From: Coriobacteriia bacterium | GTDB lineage: Bacteria; Actinomycetota; Coriobacteriia; Coriobacteriales; Atopobiaceae | Direction: 5' to 3' | Assembly (NCBI GenBank): GCA_030530145.1 | Contig: JAUMVN010000004.1 | Span: 78,512-142,511 of the forward strand | Length of the DNA: 64,000 nucleotides | Shown: in pieces, positions 6,943 to 15,565 of the stretch | Layout of the letters: each line of letters starts with the position of its first letter | Numbering within the stretch: the stretch's first letter is position 1 | Translations under genes and position numbers: made by a program | Notes under the pieces: model-generated | What the model saw: only the letters and a program-made list of their open reading frames with translations | What the model was told of the DNA's origin: nothing | The model's database searches: none

Positions 6943-7884
6943 ATGGCAGCAGACAACAACCGCAACCGCAGGCGCGCGCAGGGACGCGGCAACGACCGCC
7001 GCGAGGGCGCGGCCGCTCGGGCGCGGCGCCATATCGCCGACGTCGAGGCCCGCTTCGCCTCCGAGGTCGCGGCCTCGGTCGCCTCGCTGCGCGTTTACGA
7101 CTCGATGCCCGCGCCCAAAGTCGACGAGCCGTGCGTGCCCCGCGTCTCCGTGGTCGACGAGGACTCCGTGACGGCGGTCCTCGCGCGCGGGCGCGGCCTC
7201 GCCTCGGCCTGCGACCTCGCGGTGCTCGATTTCGCGAGCTTCACGAGCGCGGGCGGCGGCTATGCGCGCGGCGCCTGGGCCCAGGAAGAGGCCCTCTGCG
7301 CCGAGTCGACCCTCTACCCGGCGCTCGCCTCGCAGGCGGCCTGGTACGCCGAGAACCGCCGCCGCAACATCAACTGCTCGCTCTACCGCAACCGCGGCCT
7401 CGTCGTCCCGCGCGTCCGCTTCGAGCGCGACAAGTACCACAGCTACGCCGACGTCATCGTGGTCGCGGCGCCCTTCGCCCGCTCCGCGCGCGACGAGTAC
7501 CGCGTGTCCGACGAGGCGCTCGAGGCCGCCATGCGCGACCGCGTCCGCTTCGTGCTCGCCATCGCCGACGACCTCGGCCACAAGAAGCTCGTGCTCGGCG
7601 CCTTCGGGTGCGGCGTCTTCGGCTGGGACGCCGAGGCCGTCGCGCGGATGTTCCGCGAGGAGCTGGCGAGCGGGGCCCATGCCGCGTCCGAGGTCGTCTT
7701 CGCCGTCCCGCGCGGCCGGAGAGACGAGAACCTCGAGCATTTCGAGCACGCTTTCGCCGCGTTCCCCGAGGAGAACCCCGAGCCCTACGTGAGCCGCGCC
7801 GAGCGTGCCGCCGCAGCGGCGGCGAGCGCTGCCGCTGCGTCCGAGGACGACGCCGACGACGAGGACTGGCGGAAGTACCTCTAG
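6943..7884 (+). CDS. Bacterial-type poly(ADP-ribose) glycohydrolase / macrodomain protein (TIGR02452-like)
   Basis: The central block SAGGGYARGAWAQEEALCAESTLYP (about residues 101-125; written here in parts: SAGGGYARGAW, then AQEEALCAES) matches the GGG...QEE signature of bacterial PARG macrodomains, where the two Glu residues catalyse removal of ADP-ribose. Family members hydrolyse poly- or mono-ADP-ribose from proteins. Residues 1-35 are basic and disordered. After the catalytic block come strands and the VLGAFGCGVFGWD loop that binds the distal ribose. The C-terminal 35 residues are Ala/Asp-rich. It lies 9 bases after recN, which suggests a role in a damage or NAD-linked stress response; that link is inferred from position. 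No ADP-ribosyltransferase is visible in the window. Confidence 0.85.
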   Translation: MAADNNRNRRRAQGRGNDRREGAAARARRHIADVEARFASEVAASVASLRVYDSMPAPKVDEPCVPRVSVVDEDSVTAVLARGRGLASACDLAVLDFASFTSAGGGYARGAWAQEEALCAESTLYPALASQAAWYAENRRRNINCSLYRNRGLVVPRVRFERDKYHSYADVIVVAAPFARSARDEYRVSDEALEAAMRDRVRFVLAIADDLGHKKLVLGAFGCGVFGWDAEAVARMFREELASGAHAASEVVFAVPRGRRDENLEHFEHAFAAFPEENPEPYVSRAERAAAAAASAAAASEDDADDEDWRKYL

Positions 7885-7920
7885 GCAACCGCGCGAAGAG
7901 CAGCCCCTTTGGGCGAACCC

Positions 7921-7964
7921 CGCGGCGCAGGTCTCCCTCCCGGAGCCTGCGCCGCGTTTCTCCT
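7921..7964 (+). terminator. Rho-independent terminator after the macrodomain gene
   Basis: A perfect 11-bp GC stem (7921-7931 with 7946-7956) followed by tttctcct. It ends the nadK-recN-macrodomain operon just ahead of a copper-type promoter. Confidence 0.8.
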
Positions 7965-7966
7965 AG

Positions 7967-7999
7967 TTGTTGAATACATACCCCTTAGGGGTATATAGT
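7967..7999 (+). promoter_or_regulatory. CsoR-type copper operator overlapping a promoter
   Basis: The 17-bp palindrome ATACCCC-TTA-GGGGTAT at 7978-7994 lies between a -35-like TTGTTG/TTGAAT (7967-7975) and a -10-like TATAGT (7994-7999). It has the same design as the two sites before csoR (18974-18990, 19008-19024). CsoR repressors bind such GC-tract palindromes in the promoter and release them when Cu(I) is bound. The HMA protein gene that follows is therefore predicted to be copper-induced. Confidence 0.8.
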
Positions 8000-8034
8000 C
8001 AAGGTCGGTTAACTCAAGGAGAAAGGGATTTCCC

Positions 8035-8436
8035 ATGGGCATCGATATCGTCGTGGTCCTGCTCGTCGTCGCGGTCGTCGCGGTGGCCGTCGTGCGGATC
8101 GTCGGCACCGCCTCGGGCAAGCGCGACTGCTGCTCGGGGGACTCCCTCGGCTCCGACGCCCCCGCGGGCGCGAGCTTCGCGGCGGCGGACGTCGAGGACA
8201 CCGACCCTGCGCACTACCCCCACGCCGCCGAGCTCACCGTCGGGGGCATGAGCTGCGAGCATTGCGCCGCGGCCGTCAAGAACGCGCTCGAGTCCATCGA
8301 GGGCAACTGGGCCGAGGTCACGCTGGCGGGGGGCAGGGCCGTCCTCCGCGCGAAGAAGCCCGTCGACGAGGCGGCCGTCCGCGAGGTCGTGGAGCGGGCC
8401 GGCTATCGCCTCCTCTCCTGCGCCGTCGGCAAGTAG
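8035..8436 (+). CDS. Membrane-anchored heavy-metal-associated (CopZ-like) protein
   Basis: A 133-residue protein with one N-terminal transmembrane helix (about residues 3-23), a linker with a vicinal Cys32-Cys33 pair and an Asp-rich stretch, and a C-terminal HMA domain (about 64-133) carrying the metal site GMSCEHC (Cys74, Cys77). HMA domains bind Cu(I) and hand it to CopA ATPases. Most CopZ chaperones are soluble and about 70 residues long, so a tethered form is unusual. Only a few residues precede the helix, and I infer that the HMA domain faces the cytoplasm, but topology is uncertain. The CsoR-type operator directly upstream supports a copper role. It stands alone, 11 kb from csoR-copA. 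Confidence 0.85.
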   Translation: MGIDIVVVLLVVAVVAVAVVRIVGTASGKRDCCSGDSLGSDAPAGASFAAADVEDTDPAHYPHAAELTVGGMSCEHCAAAVKNALESIEGNWAEVTLAGGRAVLRAKKPVDEAAVREVVERAGYRLLSCAVGK

Positions 8437-8611
8437 GCCCTGCGGCGGCGTGCGGGCCCAGCCGGACCGGGGCGGCCGCGGGGCATCGGCGCCGCGGCAC
8501 GGCACGGTGGGCCGCGCGCTACGCGCCTGCCCCCGCGCACCGTAAACGCACAGGTGTCGCGCACCCCATGACCGCTCGCGGACCCACAGCGCCCGCTCGT
8601 GCTGCTCTCGG

Positions 8612-8648
8612 GAAACAAGGGCGAAACACGCCTATGGGAGCATAGAAT
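8612..8648 (+). promoter_or_regulatory. Candidate GlnR-type half-sites and -10 element upstream of glnA
   Basis: Two direct GAAAC pentamers at 8612-8616 and 8623-8627 are separated by exactly 6 bases. This is the spacing of half-sites in the actinobacterial GlnR box (GTNAC/GAAAC-N6 repeats). A TAGAAT hexamer at 8643-8648 could be the -10. A GlnR-like regulator is encoded at 14413-15087. The site is predicted by eye only. Confidence 0.45.
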
Positions 8649-8689
8649 GCGAATGTTTGTAACTTCGCCGACCCCGAGGAGGAGTCTGC

Positions 8690-10033
8690 ATGAGCAGCGA
8701 GAAGGACATCGATTTCGTCCTGCGCACCGTTGAGAAGCGCGACATCCGTTTCGTCCGCCTGTGGTTCACCGACGTCTTGGGCAACCTCAAGTCGTTCGCC
8801 ATCTCCCCCGAGGAGCTCGAGGAGTCGTTCGAGGAAGGCATCGGCTTCGACGGCTCGTCCATCGACGGCTTCGCCTCCCTCGAGGAGTCCGACATGCTGG
8901 CGTTCCCCGACCCGGACACCTTCAGCATGCTCCCGTGGCGCCCGACGCAGACCGACGCCGTCGCGCGCGTCTTCTGCGACGTCTACACGCCCGACCGCAA
9001 GCCCTTCGAGGGCGACCCGCGCGCCTGCCTTCTCAAGGTCTTCACCGAGGCGGACAAGAAGGGCCTCGTCGCCAACGTCGGCCCCAAGCTCGAGTACTTC
9101 TACTCCGCGAGCCAGACCGAGCTCAAGCCCAAGGACGACGCCGGCTACTTCGACCTCACCCCGATGGACAATGCCAACGACCTGCGCCGCCAGACCACGC
9201 TCATGCTCGAGAAGATGTCCATCCCGGTGCAGTACTCCTACCATGCCGCCGGCCGTTCCCAGAACGGCGTCGAGCTCCGCTTCACCGAGGCCGTGAGCTG
9301 CGCCGACAACATCATGACGGCGCGCCTGGTGATCAAGCAGCTCGCTGCCCAGCAGGACATGTACGCCTCCTTCATGCCCAAGCCCACGGCCGACCAGCCG
9401 GGCAACGCGATGTTCCTCTATCAGTCGCTCTTCGACCACGACGGCGAGAACCTCTTCTGGGCCCCCAAGGAGGAGAACGACGCGCACCTCTCGCCGCTCG
9501 CGCAGCACTACATCGCCGGCGTCCTCAAGTACGCGCCCGAGTTCACGCTGGTCACCAGCCCCACCGTCAACTCCTATAAGCGCTTCATCTCCACCGGCGA
9601 GGTCCCCAACTACGCCACCTGGGGCCGCAAGAACCGCTCCGCCCTCGTGCGCATCCCGGCGCACAAGCCCGGCAAGCACACCGCTACCCGCATCGAGCTG
9701 CGCAGCCCCGACCCCACAGCCAACCCCTACCTGGCCCTCGCGGTGACCATCGCCGCCGGCCTCAAGGGCATCGAGGAGAAGCTCCCGCTGCCGGAGGAGT
9801 CCACCTGCGACACCTTCCTGCAGTCCGAGGCCGAGCTCAAGGCCAAGGGCGTCGAGCGCCTTCCGCGCACCCTGGGCGAGGCCATCGAGAAGTTCGAGTC
9901 CTCCGAGCTCATGCACGAGGTCCTCGGCGACCACATCTTCGAGTACCTCGTCGCCGAGAAGAAGCGCGAGTGGAACGACTACTGCACCGCGGTCACCGAC
10001 TGGGAGCGCGAGCACTACTACGGCGGCTACTAG
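8690..10033 (+). CDS. glnA: Glutamine synthetase, type I (alpha-like)
   Basis: Condenses glutamate and ammonia to glutamine with ATP. The 447 residues match GS-I alpha (444-447), shorter than the roughly 470 of the adenylylated beta type. The tyrosine adenylylation loop is absent from the C-terminal part, so regulation is probably by feedback or protein binding rather than by adenylyltransferase. Family motifs seen are the GFDGSSIDGF region (about 49-58), FFWAPKEEN in the place of the ATP-binding KPDFGP-type region, and NRSALVRIPAHKPGKHTATRIELRSPDPTANPYLA near the active-site arginines (given here as one region, about residues 314-348). GAGGAGGAG precedes the ATG. A second, type III synthetase lies at 49718. 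Confidence 0.96.
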   Translation: MSSEKDIDFVLRTVEKRDIRFVRLWFTDVLGNLKSFAISPEELEESFEEGIGFDGSSIDGFASLEESDMLAFPDPDTFSMLPWRPTQTDAVARVFCDVYTPDRKPFEGDPRACLLKVFTEADKKGLVANVGPKLEYFYSASQTELKPKDDAGYFDLTPMDNANDLRRQTTLMLEKMSIPVQYSYHAAGRSQNGVELRFTEAVSCADNIMTARLVIKQLAAQQDMYASFMPKPTADQPGNAMFLYQSLFDHDGENLFWAPKEENDAHLSPLAQHYIAGVLKYAPEFTLVTSPTVNSYKRFISTGEVPNYATWGRKNRSALVRIPAHKPGKHTATRIELRSPDPTANPYLALAVTIAAGLKGIEEKLPLPEESTCDTFLQSEAELKAKGVERLPRTLGEAIEKFESSELMHEVLGDHIFEYLVAEKKREWNDYCTAVTDWEREHYYGGY

Positions 10034-10067
10034 GCGCCGGCGCCCCCGTCACCCCAAAAGCACTGCC

Positions 10068-10108
10068 CGAGCAGGCCGGGGAGCATGTCTCCCCGGCCTG
10101 CTCGTTAT
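10068..10108 (+). terminator. Long hairpin terminator after glnA
   Basis: A 16-bp perfect stem (10068-10083 with 10089-10104) with a 5-nt loop. The following sequence ttatgtc is only weakly T-rich, so it may work as a terminator of moderate efficiency or as an RNA-stabilising hairpin. Confidence 0.6.
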
Positions 10109-10132
10109 GTCAATCGTGTAAAGAACTTGATG

Positions 10133-10168
10133 CAGTGTCGCTTGCTTAAACCCAGCTGAGCGACACTG
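10133..10168 (+). promoter_or_regulatory. Inverted repeat upstream of the amino-acid binding-protein gene
   Basis: A perfect 10-bp inverted repeat, CAGTGTCGCT (10133-10142) and AGCGACACTG (10159-10168), with a 16-nt centre containing ttaaa. It lies about 115 bases before the first binding-protein start. It could be an operator or a leader hairpin. No T-run follows, so it is not a terminator. Confidence 0.45.
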
Positions 10169-10280
10169 TTCGACGGCGATGGCGGCGGCCGCGGACCCGG
10201 CCCCGACGCAGGGAAGACCTTGCGCGTCCATCGAGGAACGGGCGCGACCACGCGCCGAGAACAAAAGGAAGGGGTCCCAC

Positions 10281-11114
10281 ATGAGCACCAAGCTGAACCT
10301 GAACGCGTCTCTCGACCGCCGCGGCTTCGTCGCCGCCCTCGGCGCGGCCGGCGCCCTCGCCCTTGCGGGCTGCGGCTCGAGCAAGGGCGGCGCGAGCGCG
10401 TCCGACGCCGAGGCCGCCTACACCCTCGTCGAGGAGGGCAAGATCATCGTCGCCTCCGACCTGGCCAACCCGCCCCTCGACTACGTCGAGAACAACCAGA
10501 ACAAGGGCTTCGAGGTCGAGCTCATGGAGGCCGTCGCGGAGAAGCTCGGGCTTACCTGCGAGTACCTGCCGGCCATGAAGTTCGACGCCATCATCCCGCT
10601 CATCAAGCAGGGCGGCAAGGCCGACGTGGGCGTCTCAAACTTCACCATCACCGACGAGCGCAAGGCCGAGATCGACTTCTCCGACCCTTACCTGGACTCC
10701 AACCAGGGCGTCGTCACCCGCGCCGACGCCGAGAAGGACTCCGCCGACACCCTGAACGCCGACGGCGTCAAGATCGCCTGCCAGTCCGGCACCACCGGCG
10801 AGACCTGGGCCCAGGAGAACCTCCCGCTGGCCACCATCGTCTCGCTCGATGACCCCGTCCAGGCCGTGACGGGCGTCTCGACCGGTCTCTACGACGCGGC
10901 CGCCGCCGACCTGCCCGTCATGAGCTACCTTTGCAGCCAGTCCTTCACCGACTGCAAGGTGGCCATCGAGGTCCCGACGGGCGAGCAGTACGGCATCGTC
11001 GTCTCCAAGGACAACCCCGGCCTCACCCAGAAGATCAACGACGCCCTGGCCGAGCTCGAGGCCGACGGCACGATCGCAGACCTGCAGATCAAGTGGTTCG
11101 GCGCCGAGGTCTAG
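10281..11114 (+). CDS. Amino-acid ABC transporter, substrate-binding lipoprotein (family 3), first copy
   Basis: A periplasmic-type binding protein (SBP_bac_3) for polar amino acids. The ATG at 10281, after AAGGAAGGGG, gives 277 residues with a signal peptide containing a twin-arginine-like DRRGFVAALG and the lipobox LALAGC, so it is predicted to be exported (possibly by Tat) and lipid-anchored at Cys. The mature part shows LVEEGKIIVASDLANPPLDYVE, a GFEVELMEAVAEKLGL helix, FTITDERKAEIDFSDPYL and a TGVSTGLYDAAAADLPV hinge. The next gene is a close paralogue, so the pair arose by tandem duplication and may widen ligand range. Permease and ATPase follow at 12097 and 13373. Confidence 0.93.
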   Translation: MSTKLNLNASLDRRGFVAALGAAGALALAGCGSSKGGASASDAEAAYTLVEEGKIIVASDLANPPLDYVENNQNKGFEVELMEAVAEKLGLTCEYLPAMKFDAIIPLIKQGGKADVGVSNFTITDERKAEIDFSDPYLDSNQGVVTRADAEKDSADTLNADGVKIACQSGTTGETWAQENLPLATIVSLDDPVQAVTGVSTGLYDAAAADLPVMSYLCSQSFTDCKVAIEVPTGEQYGIVVSKDNPGLTQKINDALAELEADGTIADLQIKWFGAEV

Positions 11115-11151
11115 CGGACCCGCGCCCCCGCAATCGAGGAAAGAGGAAACC

Positions 11152-11991
11152 ATGAGCAACATGTCCCGCCGCAACTTCATCCTTACCCTGGGCGCCTCCG
11201 CGTCCGCCGCGCTTCTCGCCGGCTGCAACACGAGCAAGAACTCCTCCACGTCCTCCGACACCGTCTCCACCGACGTCGTCGATCCGGGCGGCTACACCCT
11301 GGTCGAGGACGGCAAGCTGACCGTCGCCGCCGAGCTCGGCTTCGCCCCGTTCGAGTACATGGACGAGACCACCGGCGAGCCCGTCGGCTTCGACGTCGAC
11401 CTCATCAAGGCCGTCGCCGAGAAGCTCGGCCTCGAGGCCAGCTACCTGCCCAACCAGAAGTTCGACACGCTCGTCCCGCTCGTCAAGCAGGGCGGCAAGT
11501 GCGACGTCGCCATCGCCGGCATCACCATCACCGACGAGCGCCGCGAGGAGGTCGACTTCTCCGACCCCTACCTCGACTCCAACCAGGCCATCGTCGTCAA
11601 GAAGGACTCCGGCGAGACCGAGGAGAGCCTGAACGCCGCCGGCAAGAAGGTCGCCTGCCAGTCCGGCACCACCGGCGACGAGTGGATCACCGAGAACCTC
11701 GCCGACGCCGAGCGCGTGCCCCTCGACGACGTGACCGCGGCGCTCACCGGCGTCTCCACCGGCCTCTACGACGCCATGGTCATCGACCTGCCCGTCGCAT
11801 CCTGGATGCTCACCAAGTCCTTCTCCGACCTCGAGGTCGCCAAGGAGATCCCCACCGGCGAGCAGTACGGCATCGCCGTGTCCAAGGAGAACGTCGGCCT
11901 CGCGGTCGCCATCAGCTCCGCGCTCCAGTCCATGGAGACCGACGGCACCATGAAGAAGATCAAGACCGAGTGGTTCGGCTCCGAGATCTAG
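11152..11991 (+). CDS. Amino-acid ABC transporter, substrate-binding lipoprotein (family 3), second copy
   Basis: A 279-residue paralogue of the preceding gene. The signal peptide has a clear Tat motif (SRRNFI) and the lipobox LLAGC, followed by a Ser/Thr linker. The mature domain carries the same blocks: GKLTVAAELGFAPFEYMD, PVGFDVDLIKAVAEKLGLEA, GITITDERREEVDFSDPYLDSNQ and TGVSTGLYDAMVIDLPVASWM. The ligand-side region FAPFEYMDETTGEPVGFDVD is the usual alpha-amino-acid pocket and differs between the two copies (FAPFEYMD here, ANPPLDYVE in the first), which suggests different ligands. The gene is separated by 37 bases from its paralogue and followed by an attenuator-like terminator before the permease. 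Confidence 0.93.
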   Translation: MSNMSRRNFILTLGASASAALLAGCNTSKNSSTSSDTVSTDVVDPGGYTLVEDGKLTVAAELGFAPFEYMDETTGEPVGFDVDLIKAVAEKLGLEASYLPNQKFDTLVPLVKQGGKCDVAIAGITITDERREEVDFSDPYLDSNQAIVVKKDSGETEESLNAAGKKVACQSGTTGDEWITENLADAERVPLDDVTAALTGVSTGLYDAMVIDLPVASWMLTKSFSDLEVAKEIPTGEQYGIAVSKENVGLAVAISSALQSMETDGTMKKIKTEWFGSEI

Positions 11992-12030
11992 CCCGGATGG
12001 AAACCGCCCGTTTTTAGCTGCCCGAACCGA

Positions 12031-12068
12031 CGCGGGGCCCTTGCAGCCGAAAGGGCCCCGCGCCTTTG
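12031..12068 (+). terminator. Attenuating terminator between binding proteins and permease
   Basis: A 12-bp perfect stem (12031-12042 with 12051-12062), an 8-nt loop, then cctttgta. It lies inside the transport operon, where such hairpins lower expression of membrane subunits relative to binding proteins. Confidence 0.7.
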
Positions 12069-12096
12069 TATTCACCGGAGGGATTGAGAGGAGCCT

Positions 12097-13372
12097 ATGG
12101 GCCTTCGCACACACATAAAGGCGCCGGCGCTCGCGGCGGCGCTTCTCGCCGTCGTCCTCGCGCTGCCCTGCTCGGCGCTCGCCATGACGACCGACAAGGC
12201 GACCGCCAAGCCGAACGAGGACGGCGGCAGCGGCGTCATCGGCGGCATGGACACCCGCCTTACCTGGGAGGGGACCGTCGAGGAGGGCGAGAGCGTCGAC
12301 TCGGTGACCCTCACCATCGCCGACGACGCGAGCTTCGACGGCTCGACCACGCGCATCACGGTCCTCGAGGGCCTCACGCGCGTGAACATCGAGGGCGAGG
12401 CGGCGGCCGACGGCAACAGCATCACGGTGAGCTTCGCCGACCCGATCCCCGCCGGGTCCCTGCTGCGCCTCGAGGTCACGAACATGCGCTTCCCGTCCGA
12501 GGGCGGCGACTACAGCGTCGAGGGCAGCTACGTCGACGGCGGCCAGACCAAGGAGCTCGCCGCCTCGCCGTCGATCTCCATCATCGCCAACACGCCGCTG
12601 CAGTCCGTCGTCAACTGGCTCGACGAGCAGCCCTGGGTCGCGGCCTGGAACTCCAACCAGTTCCTCGGCATGTTCTTCAAGCCCCAGCTGCTCGTCACGT
12701 CCTTCTCGTCGCTGTTCCCCGGCTGGGTGCTGTGCCTGGGCATCGTCATCGCCTGCTATCCCTTCGCCATCGTGCTCGGCCTGGTCTTCTCGCTGCTCAA
12801 GATCTCCAAGCACCGCCTGTGCCGCGCCGTCGCCGTGGTCTACATCAACGTGCTGCGCGGAACGCCGCTCTTCCTGCAGATCTACATCATGTTCTTCGGC
12901 CTGCCGATGGTCGGCATCAACATCGACAACAACCTGCTCGGCATCATCGTCATGGCTGTGAACTCCTCGGCCTACCTGGCCGAGATCTTCCGCGCGGGCA
13001 TCCAGTCCATCCCGCGCGGCCAGTACGAGGCCGCGAGCTCGCTCGGCATGAGCTACGTGCAGACGATGTTCTCCGTCATCCTGCCGCAGACCGTGCGCCG
13101 CGTGATCCCGACCGTCACGAGCGACTTCATCACCGCCTTCAAGGACACGTCGCTGCTCTCCTCGGTGGGCGTCATGGAGCTCATGATGTTCTCCAAGAAC
13201 CTGACCACCGTCTCGGGCAACATCACCCCGTACGTGGCCGCCGGCATCTTCTACCTCATCGTCACCCTGCCCCTGATCAAGGTCGTGGGCGTCGTCGAGG
13301 AGCGCATCGCCGCCTCCGAGAGCGGCCTTTCCCGCAAGCCGAGGAAGCGCGACCAGAAGAAGGGGGTCCCCA

Positions 13373-13383
<11 letters not shown>
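12097..13383 (+). CDS. Amino-acid ABC transporter permease with an extra N-terminal extracytoplasmic domain
   Basis: The C-terminal half (about residues 205-410) is a HisM/GlnP-type permease with five or so transmembrane helices and the EAA loop ([25 protein letters not shown]), which contacts the ATPase; substrates are polar amino acids. The N-terminal 190 residues are different: a signal-like helix ending CSALAMTT, then a Thr/Asp/Glu-rich, strand-predicted domain of about 150 residues that I do not recognise. At 428 residues it is about twice the normal permease length. The extra domain should lie outside the membrane, where it could dock or replace a binding protein. The start ATG has AGAGGAG upstream. 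Its 3' end overlaps the ATPase gene by 11 bases. Confidence 0.9.
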
Positions 13384-14242
<859 letters not shown>

Positions 14243-14245
14243 AGG

Positions 14246-14271
14246 CTCCGCGACACGCGTCGCTTTACGCG
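14246..14271 (+). repeat. Short motif shared with position 24926 region
   Basis: The 22-nt string from 14248 (CCGCGACACGCGTCGCTTTA and two more bases) recurs at about 24926-24947 with three transitions. The core CGACRCGCGTCG is palindromic or nearly so. Function unknown. Confidence 0.35.
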
Positions 14272-14291
14272 CGAGCGGATGCGAATGCCAA

Positions 14292-14333
14292 TGCGCCCCA
14301 GCTCATCTATGGCTGGGGCGCAGTTGATTATTT
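14292..14333 (+). terminator. Hairpin terminator after the amino-acid transporter operon
   Basis: A perfect 11-bp stem (14292-14302 with 14312-14322), a 9-nt loop, then a weakly T-rich gttgattattta. It is followed by the AT-rich promoter region of the regulator gene (14325-14412). Confidence 0.65.
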
Positions 14334-14412
14334 ACTGTGTTATCCCGTTAATATGTTTGCAATATGGTAAGGTGTATTTCGATTTTTGCCGTTTTCATGA
14401 GGGGGCATTAGG

Positions 14413-15087
14413 GTGCATCACAAGAACATCCTGCTCGTGTCGGCCACTACCCGCCTTCACGACCGCATGCGCGAGCTGTCGCACGCCATCGACGTGTCGA
14501 TCGCTCTGGCTAACGAGGCGACCTTCTCGCAGGCCATCTCGTCCGGCCATGAGTTCGACCTTGTGATTCTCGATGCCGAGGGCATCGGCCAGGACACCTT
14601 GAACGCCGTCGATTCCTTCGTCGCCGAGAACGGCTTCATCCCGATGCTGCTCGTGCAGGACGCGGACAAGCTCTCGAGCCTGCGCATGCCCACCCAGGGC
14701 AAGAACGACTTCATCGTCTCGAGCGCCGTCGCCTCTGAATTCGAGATGCGCTGCACGCTGCTTCTGTGGCCTGGCGAGGAGAGCGCCCCTGCCGACATCG
14801 TCACTGTGGACAACATGACCATCAACCTGGCCACCTACCAGGTCTACATCGACGACAAGCCCGTGGACCTCACCCTTATGGAGTACTCGCTGCTCTCGTT
14901 TTTGGCCACGCACCCCTCGCGCGCCTACTCGCGCGAGACGCTGCTCCACCGCGTGTGGGGCTTCGAGTACTGCGGCGGCACCCGCACGGTCGACGTGCAC
15001 ATCCGCCGCGTGCGCTCGAAGGTCGGGCCGCAGGTGGCGAGCCACATCGTCACCATCCGCGGCGTCGGTTACCTGTTCCGCGTGTAG
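14413..15087 (+). CDS. Orphan OmpR-family regulator, GlnR-like, atypical receiver
   Basis: 224 residues: a degenerate receiver domain (1-118) and an OmpR-type winged helix (about 125-224). The DNA-binding end (VWGFEYCGGTRTVDVHIRRVRSK, split here as VWGFEYCGG and TRTVDVHIRRVRSK) closely follows the actinobacterial nitrogen regulator GlnR. As in GlnR, the acidic pocket near the N-terminus is missing (ILLVSATT instead of two Asp), although Asp54 stands at the phosphorylation position. Phosphorylation is therefore unlikely and there is no adjacent histidine kinase. The start GTG follows GAGGGGG. With amino-acid uptake and glnA just upstream, control of nitrogen genes is a reasonable inference, but other OmpR roles remain possible. 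Confidence 0.85.
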   Translation: MHHKNILLVSATTRLHDRMRELSHAIDVSIALANEATFSQAISSGHEFDLVILDAEGIGQDTLNAVDSFVAENGFIPMLLVQDADKLSSLRMPTQGKNDFIVSSAVASEFEMRCTLLLWPGEESAPADIVTVDNMTINLATYQVYIDDKPVDLTLMEYSLLSFLATHPSRAYSRETLLHRVWGFEYCGGTRTVDVHIRRVRSKVGPQVASHIVTIRGVGYLFRV

Positions 15088-15190
15088 GGACCGTGGCCGG
15101 GGCTTAGAGCTAAGAGGGCGAGGGCGGGTTGCCTCAGGGCGGCCCGCTCTCGTTGCGTTTCCGCGCAGCGCCGCCGCACGCTCGGTCGCC

Positions 15191-15373
15191 GCGAGAACCC
15201 GCCGAATACCATTCGCCACGACAGGGCGCTGCGAAAACCGTCCGAATACCAGCCTTCTTCGCGAGACCGCTGTGAAATCCGCTCGGATACCAACGTTGCG
15301 GGCCCCGGGATTGGTACTCGGTGGTTTCTCGCCGCAGGTCTTTGAACGGGATTGGTATTCGAGCGATTTTCTC
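15191..15373 (+). repeat. Five-copy repeat array, 40-41 bp period, orientation switch (family i)
   Basis: Five 21-nt copies with the core CCGNYCGAATACCA and a GCGARAA lead. Forward copies begin at 15191, 15231 and 15272; reverse copies occupy 15312-15332 and 15353-15373. Successive copies are displaced by 40, 41, 40 and 41 bases. The 19-20-nt sequences between them are not conserved. Three direct copies face two inverted ones, so the RNA or single strand could fold into a long imperfect hairpin. No coding function is seen in the 15088-15565 spacer. Confidence 0.8.
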
Positions 15374-15468
15374 GACGCTGCGACCGGGCTGAGGGGCCGC
15401 TGGGCCGCGCGCGGGGCGTTTTCAGTTACGTCAAAGGGTCATGCCGCAAGCGTGACACGAGGCCGATT

Positions 15469-15498
15469 CAGTTAACTGTAAGTCCCATGGGGTAGAGT
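15469..15498 (+). promoter_or_regulatory. Possible htrA promoter with CAGTTAACTG palindrome
   Basis: A 10-bp perfect palindrome at 15469-15478 followed after 14 bases by TAGAGT (15493-15498), a plausible -10. It lies about 70 bases before the HtrA start and may be an operator at the -35. Confidence 0.4.
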
Positions 15499-15565
15499 GC
15501 TTCTTGGTTAGATGAAAACACCGTCCGCTTTACGGGGCATCGCGGCCCCGGGGAGGGAAGAGACC

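Noticed and set aside
4321-7749. Long minus-strand open frame over nadK, recN and the macrodomain gene
   Set aside because: Same antisense artefact; no ribosome site and no recognisable domain.
14413-15087. Missing histidine kinase partner of the response regulator
   Set aside because: The receiver lacks the acidic pocket, so an orphan, kinase-independent GlnR-like regulator is more likely than a lost partner gene.
15191-15373. Possible CRISPR array (regular 21-bp repeats with 19-20-bp spacers)
   Set aside because: Copies occur in both orientations, are imperfect, repeats and spacers are too short, and there are no cas genes.
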